Shown here in pieces: positions 35,561 to 48,123 of a stretch of 64,000 nt of DNA. Position numbers and translations under genes: made by a program. Source of the DNA: Phyto melanocephala (taxonomy: Eukaryota > Arthropoda > Insecta > Diptera > Rhinophoridae); NCBI GenBank assembly GCA_941918925.1, contig OW799233.1, positions 152,004,845 to 152,068,844 of the forward strand. The letters run 5' to 3'. Positions within the stretch are counted from its first letter, which is position 1. Each line of letters opens with the position of its first letter. A model generated the notes under the pieces. The model was not told the origin of the DNA and did no database searches. It worked only from the letters and a program-made list of their open reading frames with translations.

Positions 35561-38119
35561 CGAGAATTAGGCATTTTTTTCTTCACAGTGTATTTTTGTG
35601 TCTAATAAAATACACATGTTGTATATATACTATGTTCTTGTAACTAAAATGAAACATTATAGTTGAAAAATTTGTTCTATCATGTTTTGTAACTTGAATT
35701 CTTTTATGAATAATTTAAGACTCTTATAAACTTATTTACTTAATTATTAATTATTATTGTTTCAGTATAAGATATATAAGTCATTTTCTTCTGTTAATAC
35801 CCGCTGTATAATTTGTGCACGCATTACACTCATCATCAACACGAACTATGGGATCTCTTCAAGTCATTGGAACACCAAATGGCATGGCGTCTCCATTTTC
35901 CCCCCACTTATTTAAATGGAAAATGCAGTGTGTACACACTATTGATGGTGCCAACTCTTACCATATATAACACTTAAAGAAAAATATGATTCATACAATT
36001 AGATACAATTAGATACAAGACTGTCAAAGGCTATAAACTTCACTTATCACTTTCGCAAGCACTTTCCATATCACAGTGAAGGAGTTGAGGTACTCCTATT
36101 TATACTGTAATTGTTTTTATCAAAGTACCTGTCGAGACCTTCATGAACATGTTTTGTAAAAACATCTGTTTCAAGTATAAAAATAGAACAAGTTATTTAA
36201 GTTTTTTACAAGACCGATTACTGCGTTTTTGACTGCACAATAAAGGACCGTTTTGTGTGGTTTTGTAAGCACAATAAAACACAAAGATGTAAGTATTTAT
36301 GACTTTATTTCTTAATTCTAAGAATGTTTTAATCGGTATCTCCACGTCTTAGGGGAGCTCCTATACAAATATTGCGTTTTATGAAATTAAGTTAATTAAA
36401 ATTTGTGGACTTTTGTGAATAAAATCAAAAGTTGCCAACAGATTTTAATCACTTATGGTTTGTTTTGTTTGCAGCTTCATTTTTTATATGTCTGAAAAAA
36501 ATTAGAAGCCTAGCTGCATCTAAAAAAAAAAAAAAAAAATTTTGATAAAAAAATTAATTTTTTATTATGTTTCTAAAACGACTGCGGATATTAGAAAGAA
36601 GTTTTACTTTTCTTAAAGTAAATTTAATTGCGGAATTGCGGTACGCTGACCCGAATTATGTTAAATCGCTAGGTGCCCAGCTTGTCACGAAAAAATAGAT
36701 GTCAATTTCTTGCACAGTGTAATAGTTAATGGATAAAACAATACGACAAAAATAAAAAATCCTGTCTTTAACTAACGGCAAAATGTAAAAAAGGGCCTAA
36801 GTCTTGTTGTGTAGGCCTACAAATAAAAAAATAACTTCAAAATACTTAACAATATTTAAGCAGTGGTCACAGAAGAGAGTTTTGCCATATCAAAAATTTT
36901 TCGCGACTAAAAAGAGACACCCTTTACTCATTAAATGCGAATACCTTTGTATGTAAATGATCTATTGCGTGTGAGTAAGTTTTGTTATACTTTTCGTAAA
37001 TTTTGTTAACTGCCAAACAAATAAAAATAAACTTAAAAATCTCTTGACATTTAAACACATTTACTGCATGGGCAACAACAACAACAACTACCACAACTTC
37101 TATTTCCCTTTTGTAAATACTACCTACCTACTAATGCGCTGTTATTACTGTGTGCTGCTCATTTTGAATAAGTCACCGACACAACACCTTGTACACATTT
37201 ACGGTTTAAATTATTCAAAAAGCTCTTAAAAGAACAAAGAATCTCAGACAAGTATATACAATATATGTATGTATATTAAACATAATTATATACAATGCAA
37301 ATATAGTATGTATGTATGTGTATGTGTATAAGTTACCTCATGCCAACTACGCATATAAAATTGTATCACAATAGTAGTTATTTTTTCACACATGTGCTGT
37401 TTTATACCCAGAGAAAATTAAAAAAAAAATGTTATTCAAATTACCACTCAAAAGTGATGCTGAATTACGTCTGAAGCAAGCAATGATTTAAAAACAGCGT
37501 TTTCATGGGAGAAATTTAAATAAACAGAACTGAAAGTATTGCTTTCAAAGTATTGGAATAATAATTATTACGATATTCGTTTGAAGTATTATTATGTTTT
37601 TATAAGTTCTTAAGCTTAACGTTCTTAAGCTTTTCTTTAGTAATTTTAAATAAACACTTTTTGTTGTTGGTAGGGGAACCGCTTGATTTCAAAACGAACT
37701 TCTGAAAAGCAAGGGAATTAACTTGGCTTACGCATTTACTTGGTGTTCCTATAAAATATAAAGGATTTTATGATACGTTGTTTTCATTTTTTTACTTTTT
37801 TAAGAGGTTTGAAGTTTTGAAAATATATAAAAAATTAAGATGCGTAAAAGATGATTATCTTTATTTAATTTTAAACTTTTGAAAAATTCTTTAATTATTT
37901 TTAAAAACTCAACTGCAGATAAATGCATAATTACATGTAAAAAAAAATTAAAAAATTAACTTTCACAAATTTCGCAAATTTATTTCCAAAATATTTTCTC
38001 TGTTCATCAAACTTATAAAGCACTTGGAAAATTTTGAGAACAAATCTTGTCTTATTTCCATATACATAAGTTCCATTTGATGCAATAATTAAAGCCAGTG
38101 GACCATAAATTGCGTTATG
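35561..38119. other. Spacer, nothing firmly recognised
   Basis: About 2.5 kb. A patch near 35835-36075 is less AT-rich (gaactatgggatctcttc; 'tccccccca'), without a readable protein. A tandem 'attagatacaa' occurs near 35998-36017 and an A run near 36521. TATG microsatellite-like words lie near 37265-37330. No gene or element assigned. Confidence 0.45.
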
Positions 38120-38790
38120 TGTTCACAGATTAGGCTGGTAATCAAATCACCTTCAGTAATAAGGCTCCTTTCTAACTTAATGGATATAAAAACAAACAGA
38201 TTTAACATTTTTGGAGAGCACAACCCTTGTGAGGCTTTTGGAATTCCATTATATCCCAAAAAATTTTTGTTTGGTGTGATTTACATTGACCTATTAGTCT
38301 TTAAATATAAAACTGATACCAACATTACCGCAAACGCTGAATGCAATTTATTCGTAATTTTTTACTCCCCTTGTCATTTGGAAAATAAGTAGTTCCAACA
38401 AAAAGTCGAAGCATGTCATACAGCGCTTTAAATCGTCACTTTGTTGAGCCAAGCTACTTGACTGAACTAACTTAAGAATTATTGTTTTTATATAATTGTT
38501 GTTTGTGAATTGGCCACTTTGTTGATGTAATTTAACACCTTTGAACTACTTTTTTGGGGCACTTCAAATCTCCGGTCTATGCAATGACCAGCAATGATCA
38601 ATTACAAGCCAACAGTCGACGCACTATTGACGCAATAAGACCAAGAATGCTTGAGAGAGTAGTATAAAGATGGATTGACATGATAATTTTTAAAAGGCGC
38701 AGTTGCGGAGGTCATATGCTAAAATTATTTGCAAATATTAAATTTGAGTAAAAGTAAAAAGCATTACACACTACGATTCACGTTAAGGAT
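38120..38790 (+). pseudogene. DD41D-type mariner transposase relic
   Basis: Fragments in order match the family: FNIFGEHNPCEAFGIPLYP (38206-38262, like the conserved 'IWGEENP...PLHP' segment); FQQKVEACHTAL at about 38394-38429, where Lys replaces the second catalytic Asp of FQQDGATCHTA; VNWPLC, stop, CNLTPLNYFFG near 38509-38560, where Asn replaces the third Asp; then RRTIDAIRPRMLERVV and CGGHMLKLF near 38615-38730. Several frameshifts and stops. The 91-codon open frame at 38117-38392 is the surviving middle part. Inverted repeats were not identified. Confidence 0.82.
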
Positions 38791-39482
38791 TTGAAGAGGT
38801 TATCAAGCATAACCTATAGATTTAAAATTAAGATAAAAAATTGGTTCCTAACTTTACCTGTAATAACTGCCAAAACACTATAGAATGAGAGAAATTTAAA
38901 ATTTTTGAATACACTAATATGTTTCGTAACTTGAATACTTTTCAACCGTTTCAAGATAAATGTTTTTATATGTTTTTATGCAAATAGTATAAATTATACA
39001 AGTTGCTGATTTTATTTCTGCCCTCTTATCAAGGAGAAATTCGCAGTACCAAGAATGTGGCGAGAATCTTGCCATCATATGAGGGTCTCTTGTTTTTGTA
39101 TAGTTATCGTCGAGCTGGTAAAAATGCCAAAATGACTTTTTACAATAATATTTATTTAACGTCGTCTCCAGTAAAATGTTTCCCGTTTCAATATGAAAAA
39201 AAACGTCATAACATTTTTTTATGTTTTTTTTACTAAAAAAAAGTTAGATTGTATTATTGCAATGAGGGGTTTATGCAAAGAAATCGAAATACAATGGCTA
39301 TCACCAGAATAGAGGCTTCCTATCGATAGCTCTTCAAAAAGCTTGAAGACTGTCCTTCTTCACAATGGAAACCAGTTTCTTAGTCTTTCCGTGACGCACA
39401 TTGTAATGCTTAATGAAAACTAGAACATTGTAAAAATAATACTGGAAAAATTAACACATACAGAATACAACTATCAATCAAT
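38791..39482. other. Spacer between two mariner relics
   Basis: No recognised feature. It may include decayed terminal parts of either neighbour; I could not find the GGGTGTCC-type end of the next element here. Confidence 0.4.
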
Positions 39483-40541
39483 ATGAGACTCAATCCAGAT
39501 AGTTGCTTTTATTAAAATCAGTCATCGATTACTGTGACGATGAGAAAGTTACGTGAAATTTTTGGAAGAAACAACGTGCCAACAGGATGCACTATTTATC
39601 GTGTAGGGAATGATTTCTAAGAAAGAGGGACTGTAGCTGATAGGCCCAAACATGGACCATAACGTAATGAAAGATCGGCTGAAAATATTACTGCTGTTCA
39701 AGAAAGTGTTCAAAACAATCCAATTATCTCAATTCGACGCCGTGCTCAGAAGTTTGGTTTTCAAAGAACATTGGCCACAATTTTGCACAAGGATCTGCAT
39801 TTGTTTCCATTCAAGATTCAGTTGATACAAGAGCTTCTTCCAGAAGACCATTTACGCCGCCTTACATATGCCAATAGGATGTTACAGCCCGCCCATGACA
39901 ACTCCGATTTTCATGAAAATATCATAATAAGTGACGAGACACATTTTCATTTGAATGGATATGTAAAAAAACAGAATAGTCGGCTTTGGGTAATGGAAAA
40001 CCCTCAAATTATTAATCAGTCACCTTTGCATCCATTAAAAGTGACAGCCTGGTGTGTAATTTGGTCAGGTTGAATCATTGGACCTTACTTCATTGGAACT
40101 GAAAACGGCGTAAAGGTAACTGTAAATGGGGAGCGATATCGTAAAATGATTGAAAACTTTTTAACACCACAACTGCATGCTTTGGGCTTGACTAACATGT
40201 GGTTTCAACAAGACGGTGCCACATTGCATACAGCTAGGATTACAATCGAATAACTGCACACAACAAGTTATTTTAAGAATAGTAATGTTGATTGTTCTCC
40301 ACGATCGCCTGATTTGACTGCTCCAGACTTCTTTTTGTGGGAATATCTGAAAAGCAAGGTTTATGCAAACAAACCAGAAACGCTGGAGCAACTCAAACAA
40401 AACACTCGTGATAAAATTAATGAAATGAGGCTAACAGAGGCAGACATTTATCTGATATTATATTCCGGACATAATTGCCGACATTAAATAAAACATTTTT
40501 CAATATAAGATCCACTCTCTTTCATTTAATCGGACACCCTT
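39483..40541 (+). mobile_element. DD41D-type mariner with nearly full-length broken transposase
   Basis: The transposase can be followed almost end to end through stops: MRKLREIFGRNNVPT (helix-turn-helix), ENITAVQESVQNNPIISIRRR, the open stretch at 39771-40070 including TLATILHKDLHLFPFKIQL and IIISDETHFHLNGYVKKQ (first catalytic Asp), an in-frame TGA at 40071-40073, IIGPYF, MWFQQDGATLHTA (second Asp, near 40213), a stop, SPDLTAPDFFLWEYLKSKVYANKPETLEQL (third Asp in PDFF). A small deletion shortens the spacing between the last two Asp compared with the family's 41 residues. The right end is cggacaccctt followed by TA (40542-40543). The matching left end was not found, so the start is set at the first readable residues. 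Confidence 0.88.
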
Positions 40542-40543
40542 TA

Positions 40544-41512
40544 CAATAAAATTTTGAGGAAAACAGTTGTTTACTAAAAAACTTTAAAAAAATGCTTTTA
40601 TTTTTTTTTTAACAAACTTTGACCAAAAAATATATTTTTCCCTTTATGAGTAACAAAAAAGATACCAAAAATTGGAATGCAAAATTTAGACTCAAAAATC
40701 GTGCAACTATAGAGTTTATGAATGAAATGTATAGATATTTTGAGAATAGTTTTCTTAAAATAAAGAATTTATCTGGCTTGAAAATACCGCAATGATTTTC
40801 GTTAATAATAACCATCAAAGATTATCTGTATTTAAAAAAAAAATCTCTTAAATCTACTTTGTTTTCAAATGTAAATTTTTTAACACTTAAAAAAGATGGT
40901 AAAGCAAATACGATTAGATAAAGTTTAATATTACTATATATTACAACAACAAAAAATAACGATATTAGTATTAGCAATCGAAATGTCATTTACTTACACT
41001 TTACATGCGTTTGAATATATAATCGTCAGTTACGTAATCTAAAAAGGACGAAAAAAATCGTTTTATTAATATTGAGTAATTAATTAAATTGCAATAAATA
41101 ATATATTTATGTTTGTTGGTTAATAAACAATTCTACTTGCGTTCAAACCTTCGCAGAAATAAACACACAAATATGTACATCTTTATCTACCGAACAACAC
41201 AGTTTTTTTCTTTTATATAAATCACATTTTGAATAGTAATTAAGACGAAACAGTTGACGCTTGAAGTTTTAGCAAAATCTTTTGAGTAGGGTAAAAAGGA
41301 ACAAAAATGTCAACTTGGTCGTACCCAAAACTCACGAGTTCAAAATAACATCGACTCCATTCACATAATCGTTACAATAACATCTATAGTAAGCAGTTAA
41401 ATGAAATTCAAGGCCTGTTTGGACTATCCAACAAGTCGTAAGATTTCAATAAGATTTTGTAGAAGCAAAATGTGATAAGATTCACTCTGTTCTCAGCAAA
41501 AAGAGAGCACTA
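40544..41512. other. AT-rich spacer, nothing recognised
   Basis: No feature recognised; the minus-strand frame at 40609-40818 is F/L/K-rich by composition. Confidence 0.5.
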
Positions 41513-41515
41513 TTA

Positions 41516-42038
41516 AGGCCTAACTATATTATGCTTTTGCTGGCTTAAGCTAATGTCAAAAACCAACGAAAAGTCTGTCAAATGCTTAAGCAAATTTTTG
41601 AAGACTTGTCGGTGGATATATTGTACTTTTTAAACTTAAATACTTACTATGATTAGTTGCAAATATTTGTACTTTTGCAAAAGCTGTTTTATTTCTGTAT
41701 TTCCTAAATATATTGATATTGTCACAAAATTATTATTTAATGTGTAAAATGTAAAAATATTTTACTATAAACTATCAAATTTATACATTTTTTCACTAAT
41801 TTAAAAAAACAAATAACAACATTAATAAAAAAAGTGCTAAATAATGCAATAGTGTGTACATATCAAATGAAAATCTATTTTCGTAAGCAAAGTACGATCA
41901 GATTCGCAGTTTGCTTAAGCAAATGACACTTGACGAAACTTGACGAAAAGTTTCTTAAGTACAATATAGTTGCATACATTTAATTTTGTGTATCCGCACA
42001 TTTGCTTAAGCCAGCAAAAGCATAATATAGTTAGGCCT
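41516..42038. mobile_element. MITE with perfect 35-bp terminal inverted repeats
   Basis: The left arm begins aggcctaactatattatgct at 41516 and continues to 41550 (ending tggcttaagc). The right arm at 42004-42038 is its exact reverse complement by eye. Flanked by TTA at 41513-41515 and 42039-42041. A TTA duplication suggests PIF/Harbinger-type mobilisation, by inference. Secondary 'gcttaagcaaa' words lie further in from both ends. No coding. Confidence 0.92.
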
Positions 42039-42204
42039 TTAGTGTGAAGTGTAATCAAGGTAGAATGATTTTTGAAAAAAACATAAAATTAGAATAATAA
42101 AAAATATTTATTTAATAAAAATATATAAAATATTTACTTTAAAATCAAATAATACGTTTTAATTGCGTTTTTTATAAAAGTAAAATTTAAGTTTTATTCT
42201 TTTG

Positions 42205-43357
42205 TTATACCATTCACACGGCAGTGTACGACAGTAAAATTTCTACAATATTCATTTCCGACACCATAAAGTATATATTTTCTGAAAGATTATGAATAGG
42301 GGAAAGATTATGAAATAAAAGATTATGTCTGTATGTCTTTCTGTCCTTGTGTATATTGAAAGTAATTTTTTTTAAGCCCCCCGACATCGCCAAGACCCGT
42401 GTAAGAATTCAAAATATAAGGCACATTTAGGGGCAGATTGGTATAGGAAATCAGCATAATCGCCCCATAACTATCTGAGATATAAGAAACTAAACACAAA
42501 TGCCTTTCTTTTTTCGCTTACTTTTACCACAAAAATAAAAATTTTCCGACCCTAGGATAATATATACGGTTCTAACTATTTGTAAATTTGGTATGCTCTG
42601 GAAATACCTATGAAAATTTTTGGACAAATCAGCAAAGTTATACCCAAAAATTATTTAAAAAAAAAATGTATTTTTTTTTAATATGTCAAAATTTTTTAAA
42701 CTCCTAAATAATTTTTGAACACGCCTAAGATACCAATTTATAAGTCGTAATCGCAGAAACTATATCTAAGAAAAACTGACAAATCGGTTTAGAACCAACT
42801 GAGATATAAGCACCAACGTATAATTGCTTCAATGTTTTTCCTAAAATTTAAAAACTAAAATAGATGTTTTCATGTTTATATACAACCAAGAGAGCCAATA
42901 TGGGGCTCAAATGAAAGGGTTTGAGTATTATAATATAGTTAGATATGAAAAGAAAAAAATTCAAGATGGCATCCTAGATTAAATGGCGAATATATGAGTC
43001 AAGGTAGTAGTTACGACTTTGTCCCCTTTAATCCCCACAATATTAGTTTCAAAAAGAGCGCTCGACCAGTACAGCATAGTAAACTATAGAAAAGTGTATA
43101 ATCCAAGATGGCGCCTGAAACAAAATTGCGGAGCGGATTTTTTAAACCCCAACAATATGGGTGTCAAATGAAAGAGCTTGACTAGAAGAATACAGTTAAC
43201 TATGTAAAAATTCAAAATTAAAGATGGCGTCGTAAATAATAAAGAAAATAGGGCATTGAATGATATCTAAAATCTAGGCGAAGCTACGATGTGGTCATTA
43301 TACCTATGAAGGGTATTATAAGATTCATCACGGCCGAATATAATGCCCTTAATTGTT
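42205..43357 (-). repeat. Family A (subfamily 1), full-length but diverged copy
   Basis: Read on the minus strand it runs from the terminal hairpin side (near 43330-43357, 'attcggccgtgatgaat') to the 'ggtataac' terminus at 42205. It includes 'actttatggtgtcgg', the fragment of a GACAGA run, and a 'catcgccaagacc' segment. The interior contains 'ccaagatggc', 'tcaaatgaaagg' and 'cctgaaacaaaatt' words in repeated blocks. No coding capacity. Confidence 0.82.
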
Positions 43358-43460
43358 TTTGAATGTGTTTGATGAATAAAACATTTGATGGCGCTTGCAT
43401 TTGTACAAAAACTACAGACACAACAAACAACGTTCTTTTACTCTGTGTAATACAATCAAA

Positions 43461-44265
43461 AACAAGTAAGAGTGCTATATTCGGCCATGCCGAATCTTAT
43501 TTATTTATTTATTAATTCACAACGTGTACTCATGCAATAACAGTTGCTTGTATCACCATTCATCCCATATGAAATACGTACAAGTATGTGTGTTAAAAAA
43601 ACGAAAAAAAAAAAATTTAAAAAAAAAATTTAAAAAAAAAATTTAAAAAAAAAATTTAAAAAAAAAATTAAAAAAAAAAATTATTATATATATAATATAC
43701 ATATATAAAACAAAAAAAAAAAAATAAAAAAAAAATAATAATAAAAATATAAATAATATATTAAATAAAAATTAAAAAAAAAATAAAAAAAAAATTAAAA
43801 AAAAATTTTTTAAAAAATTAAAAAAAAACTTTTTTTGGCTCAGTTGGGATTAGATGCCACGTTTTCTCTAACCAGTATACACGTTTGTATGTATGTATGT
43901 TGTTGTTGTAATGTTGTTTTTGTGAAAAAAAAATCGAGGTGGTCGTGGGTTTTTGCTCATATCTTAGTTGTTTATGTACCGATGTTTCTGATTTTCGATT
44001 CCGATCTACTCCCGAATATTTCTGATATTTTAATACCTTACCCGTGTCCAACCTATGTCGGGAGGCTTCAAAAAGTTGATTTCAACATACACACGGACAG
44101 ACGGACAGACGGACAGATGGACAGACTGACAGGGCTTAATCGACTCCCCTATTCATAAGCTTTCAGAAAATATATACTTTATGGGGTCGGAAATGAAAAT
44201 TGTAGAAATTTCACACGGAATGACAAACCTATATATACCCTTTTTCACTGTGTGAAGGGTATAAA
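43461..44265 (+). repeat. Family A (subfamily 1), complete copy with poly-A-rich core
   Basis: Begins aacaagtaagagtgctatat plus the hairpin tcggccatgccgaa and ends gaagggtataaa. The segment 43595-43830 is an extreme A-rich tract interrupted by TTTA and TATATA words. The downstream part has 'ggctcagttgggattagat', 'tgttgttgttgtaatgttg', 'tcgaggtggtcgtgggttt' and the ACGGACAGACGGACAG run. Frames at 43818-44051 and 43835-44158 overlap antisense and are by-products. A close relative lies inverted at 46980-47840. Confidence 0.9.
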
Positions 44266-44729
44266 TATACATGTTGTTTTTATAATTGTTGTATAATTAC
44301 TAGCAGACCTTTAATGTGTTTGCCACTCATTACATAAAAATACACCTTTGATCTTATGTTATGATGCATTGTTTTAAAACGATTTAAAAATATAGCCCGC
44401 TTGTCCATATTTTTATCCGTATTTTCTCTCTTGTTTTCTTCTACTGAATTTTTGACATGTTCTACGACTTGTACGACAGTCTAAGCTGGCCTTAAATTCA
44501 TTCATTCATTGAAGAAAAGTAAATATACAACATTTATTTTTATATGCTACAAGAAGTCGATTGAGAAATGTAAGTCTGTCCGCGTGTCGCTTGAAATAAA
44601 CTTTTAGAAGCACCACATGTTGCACAGAAACAGTATGTGTCTTTCGGAAATATTTCGGAATAAAACCCTTTTTGAAATTCAGAACAATCGCCACAACATG
44701 ACTACCTGTGTTTTTTTTTTTGCTTATTT
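44266..44729. other. AT-rich spacer, nothing recognised
   Basis: The minus-strand frame at 44506-44694 has no known motif. Confidence 0.5.
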
Positions 44730-45075
44730 TTACAATAAAAATAAAAATTTTTTAGCCCTAGAACATAGACATGTATGTTTCTAGATATGAGATACATACC
44801 TCTAGGGATATTCGTAGAAAATTTTTGACAAATCGACAAAGTTATACGAATGAATTATTTAAAAAAAATATACATTTTTTAATTAATCAAGCTTGTAGTT
44901 AATCTTAAAGACAACAAATTACAAGCCGCTCTCTCAAAAATTATTGCTGAGAAAAACTAACAAATCTAAAAATTATCTGAGATATAAAAACCACAATACA
45001 ACTGCTTCGGTGTTTATCCCAAAAATTTCAGCTTGTAGTCAACCGACATGGTCAATGTGGGAATAAAGGAGCTCA
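44730..45075 (-). repeat. Family A (subfamily 1) internal fragment
   Basis: Shares 'acaataaaaataaaaattt', 'gaaaatttttgacaaatcg', 'caaagttatac' and 'tgcttcggtgttt' with about 42525-42850 of the copy at 42205-43357, same orientation. Both termini missing. Confidence 0.7.
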
Positions 45076-46530
45076 TTTACTTGTTTTATTATTTTTAATT
45101 TTTTTTTAAGAAATAACCGTTATTTTACCAAATATACAATAACAGAGTTATTACTAGCCAACATTGTTTTTTTTACTCTGACATTTCTCTTGTGTTACTG
45201 CGTTCAAAATTTTATTACAAGCCGAGCCGCAAGACGCATATTAATGTGCTTAGTCATGATGGTATTAGTCAAGAAGCATAGGGTTTTTTGTGTTTTTAAC
45301 TTTTGCTTACATGTGACAATGGGGAGTAATTTATGAGAGGAAAATATGACATCTTTTTTAATTAGTTTTATTATAAGTCTCTCTAGCATAATTATATTTA
45401 ATCGTTAGATTAGAAAACTTAATTTAAAGATAAAGAATTTATATTGTACATACATACAAAGTAACTGCTTGCCACTGCATTGTTATATATATATTAGCCA
45501 TTAGGAAATGATAAACAAAAAAAAAAATAATTTTTCTAGAAGTTAATTAAGATTAGTGTGACACAATTTTTTCTAAATTAAATATTTTAATTAGAATAAC
45601 ATATTTAAAAAATATTAACTATTCTCCTTTATAAATTTTAACACGCAGTACTGTCGTGGTTCTAGGAAAAATACCAGTTATGGTTGATGGTAGAAATAAG
45701 TTGAAATTGGTGGTGGTAAGAGTAGAAATCATTTTGGTAAGACATAGTTGCGGCCAACATTTACATGATATAACTTTCCAAAAGTAAATGCCATAAATTA
45801 TTTATTTTTCAAATTTATGTGTTTTATTTTACATTATAAATCAACTCTCTCAATGAATCACCCGATATTTCTAACGAGTGCAGCGAGTGTTTATAATTTT
45901 AAGACTACGATATTAAGATAAAGTATACATTAATTTATAATTAAATAAACAATAATTTTTTAAATGTAAAGTTTGACAATATTCGTATTCGTCATCAGCT
46001 GGGCTGAAATTTGATCTGTATAAATTTACGTCCAACGAAATTTTTCAATTAACTGACTAGAAGGTCAATGCTTTATCGCTAAAATTTCCTATTACTATGA
46101 ATTTAAGTCTTCGAAAAACGCAATTAGCTAAAAATAACAAAAGCATCAAAGAACTATCTTATTTATTTGACAATGCGATAATTTTTGTTTTTTCATCCAT
46201 CCCATAGGCACACTATTGTTAGCAATAAAGATAACAAATCTCTACAAGGCCATTTCTTTATATAGAAATTTTATTTTTGTTTTTGTTTCCGGATACAATA
46301 AGATTAACGTTAGTAATTAAGAGATAAAACATTTTGCATGACCAACCAAGATAGCAGAAATATACATGTAAATACATACAATACATATGTACGTATATAA
46401 CTATGCTCTTATGTCTATGTATATGTACCATATATGCACGTATTATATGTACAAACATATTTTGTATATCTGTTTGTATTGCTAGTATAAAGAAAATTAC
46501 GTTTATTTACCGTAAATGACCTCTGGAATT
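45076..46530. other. AT-rich spacer holding one dispersed repeat
   Basis: Nothing recognised apart from 45735-45890. Minus-strand frames at 45204-45389 and 46258-46458 are low-complexity (the latter is mostly a TATG/TACA-type tract). Confidence 0.5.
45735..45890 (+). repeat. Dispersed repeat, copy 1
   Basis: Shares 'ggccaacatttacatgatat', 'agtaaatgccataaatt', 'gttttattttacattataaa' and 'atcacccg' with 51245-51405. Class unknown. Confidence 0.65.
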
Positions 46531-46590
46531 ATTAATCAAAATAATCCTGATATTTTTTTTATTAATCAAAATAATCCTGATATTTTTTTT
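46531..46590 (+). repeat. Perfect 30-bp tandem duplication
   Basis: The unit attaatcaaaataatcctga plus tatttttttt occurs at 46531-46560 and again, identically, at 46561-46590. A recent local duplication. Confidence 0.95.
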
Positions 46591-46919
46591 TATTAAAAAA
46601 ATTCTCTTATTTCCTTAACGTCTTTTTTTGTAACAGGCAAATTGTTAAAATCCTGCAAACGCAAAATGGTTTGAAAATATAATAAATAGTAAACTAATTT
46701 GGCAACAATTTTACTACTCATTACCATCAGTTATTGAGACTAATTACTGAAAAATGCTTTTATAAGAATATATTTTTATTTTACTCTACCTTTCTCTCAC
46801 TCTTTGATTATTTAATGTTTTTTAGACTGTTGCCAGACTTGACGAATTATTATTTGCTTTAAAGCTGTTTTCAAACATTTTTACATTATCTAACAACGAA
46901 CAAGCGTTGTATTTGGAAT

Positions 46920-48015
46920 TGTCAAAACCGGTTTAGAAATAATTTCAAAAAAATATTTTTTCGATTTTTTTAAACCTTTTTTATACCCTTCATACAGTTT
47001 AGGTATGTCATTCCGTGTGAAATTTCTACAATTTTCATTTCCGACCCCATAAAGTATATATTTTCTGAAAGCTTATGAATAGGGGGAGTCGATTAAGCTC
47101 TGTCAGACTGTCCGTCTGTCTGTCTGAGCATCTATCTGTGTGTATGTTGAAATCAACTTTTTGAGGCCCCCCGACATCGCTTGGGCCCGGGTAAGTTATT
47201 AAAATACCAGAAATATTCGGGAGTAGATCGGTATTGAAAATCAGACACATCGGTACATGAACAACTGAGATATGAGCAGAAGCCCACGGCCACCTCGATT
47301 TTTTTTCACAAAAACAACATTTCAACAACAACATACATACGTACAAACGTGTATACTGGCTAGAGTAAACGTGGCTTCGAATACCAGCTAAGCCAAAAAA
47401 AATTTTTTTTATATTTTTTTTATTTTTTATTTAATATATTATTTATATTTTTATTATTTATTTTTAATTTTTTTTTTTTAAATTTTTTTTTTTATTTTTT
47501 TTTTCGATTTTTTATTTTATATATTATTTATATTTTTATTGTTATTTTTTAATTTTTTTTTAATTTTTTTTTGTTTTATATATATTATTTATATTTTAAT
47601 TATTTTTTTTTACATTTTTTTTAAATTCTTTTAAACTTTTTTTTTTATTTTTTTTTTTTTGACATACATACGTAAATTTATAATTTTACATTGGGATGTT
47701 TTTATATATTTATGTTTTTTATATGTATGAACGTATTTCATATGGGATGAATGGTGATACAAACAATTGTTCTTGCATGATTACACGTTGTGAAGGGTAT
47801 ATAAGATTTGGCACGGCCGAATATAGCACTTTTTCTTGTTTTTAATTTGTCGGTTTTCGAATTATTCTAGAAACCAGTTTTTATGACCCGAATTATATAA
47901 CAAAATAATAGTTTGGTTCACTTGAATACCCATGACGTTGCCCACATAAAGAAGTTTTGCATTAAATTTTTTTTAATTCTCTTTAGAAATTAATTCTGTC
48001 TCCAACACACTTGAA
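46920..48015. repeat. Decayed hAT-type MITE split by a family A insertion
   Basis: The left part has 'caaaaccggtttagaaat'. The right part has 'gtcggttttcgaattattc', 'agaaaccagtttttatg' and, at 47960-48015, a segment shared with 35500-35560. The family A copy 46980-47840 sits between them, so it inserted into an older element of the 10142-11202 type. Outer ends uncertain. Confidence 0.5.
46980..47840 (-). repeat. Family A (subfamily 1), complete copy, inverted to 43461-44265
   Basis: On the minus strand it runs from 'aacaagaaaaagtgctatat' and the hairpin ttcggccgtgcc near 47815 to 'gaagggtataaa' at 46980. It has the same A-rich core (T-rich on plus, 47396-47660), the 'tgttgttgaaatgttgttt' and 'atcgaggtggccgtgggct' segments, and the same 3' part as 43461-44265. 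The minus-strand frame at 47035-47346 is a by-product. Confidence 0.9.
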
Positions 48016-48123
48016 AATTATACAACTCTTCGTTCATAGCGTGTGCACAGTTTATTTTATTTTTATACCCCATAAAGTAGATATGAAAGCTTGTAATTGG
48101 AGAGTCGATTCAAGTCAACTTTT

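Noticed and set aside
35835..36075. Possible LTR or retroelement promoter region
   Set aside because: No TG...CA ends, primer-binding site, second LTR or gag/pol coding could be found.
38117..38392. 91-codon frame as a new small gene
   Set aside because: Its middle matches the mariner transposase segment before the second catalytic Asp, and downstream pieces continue the match; it is part of the relic.
43595..43830. Origin or attachment-site-like A-tract
   Set aside because: It is the A-rich core of a family A copy, repeated in inverted orientation at 47396-47660.
43835..44158. 107-codon frame with RRTDGQMDRLTGLNRLPYS, also seen in similar form at 47035-47346 and 48787-49110
   Set aside because: It recurs because it lies in the 3' part of family A (translated GACGGACAGACGG runs). 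Different copies are broken or read on the opposite strand, so conservation is of DNA, not protein.
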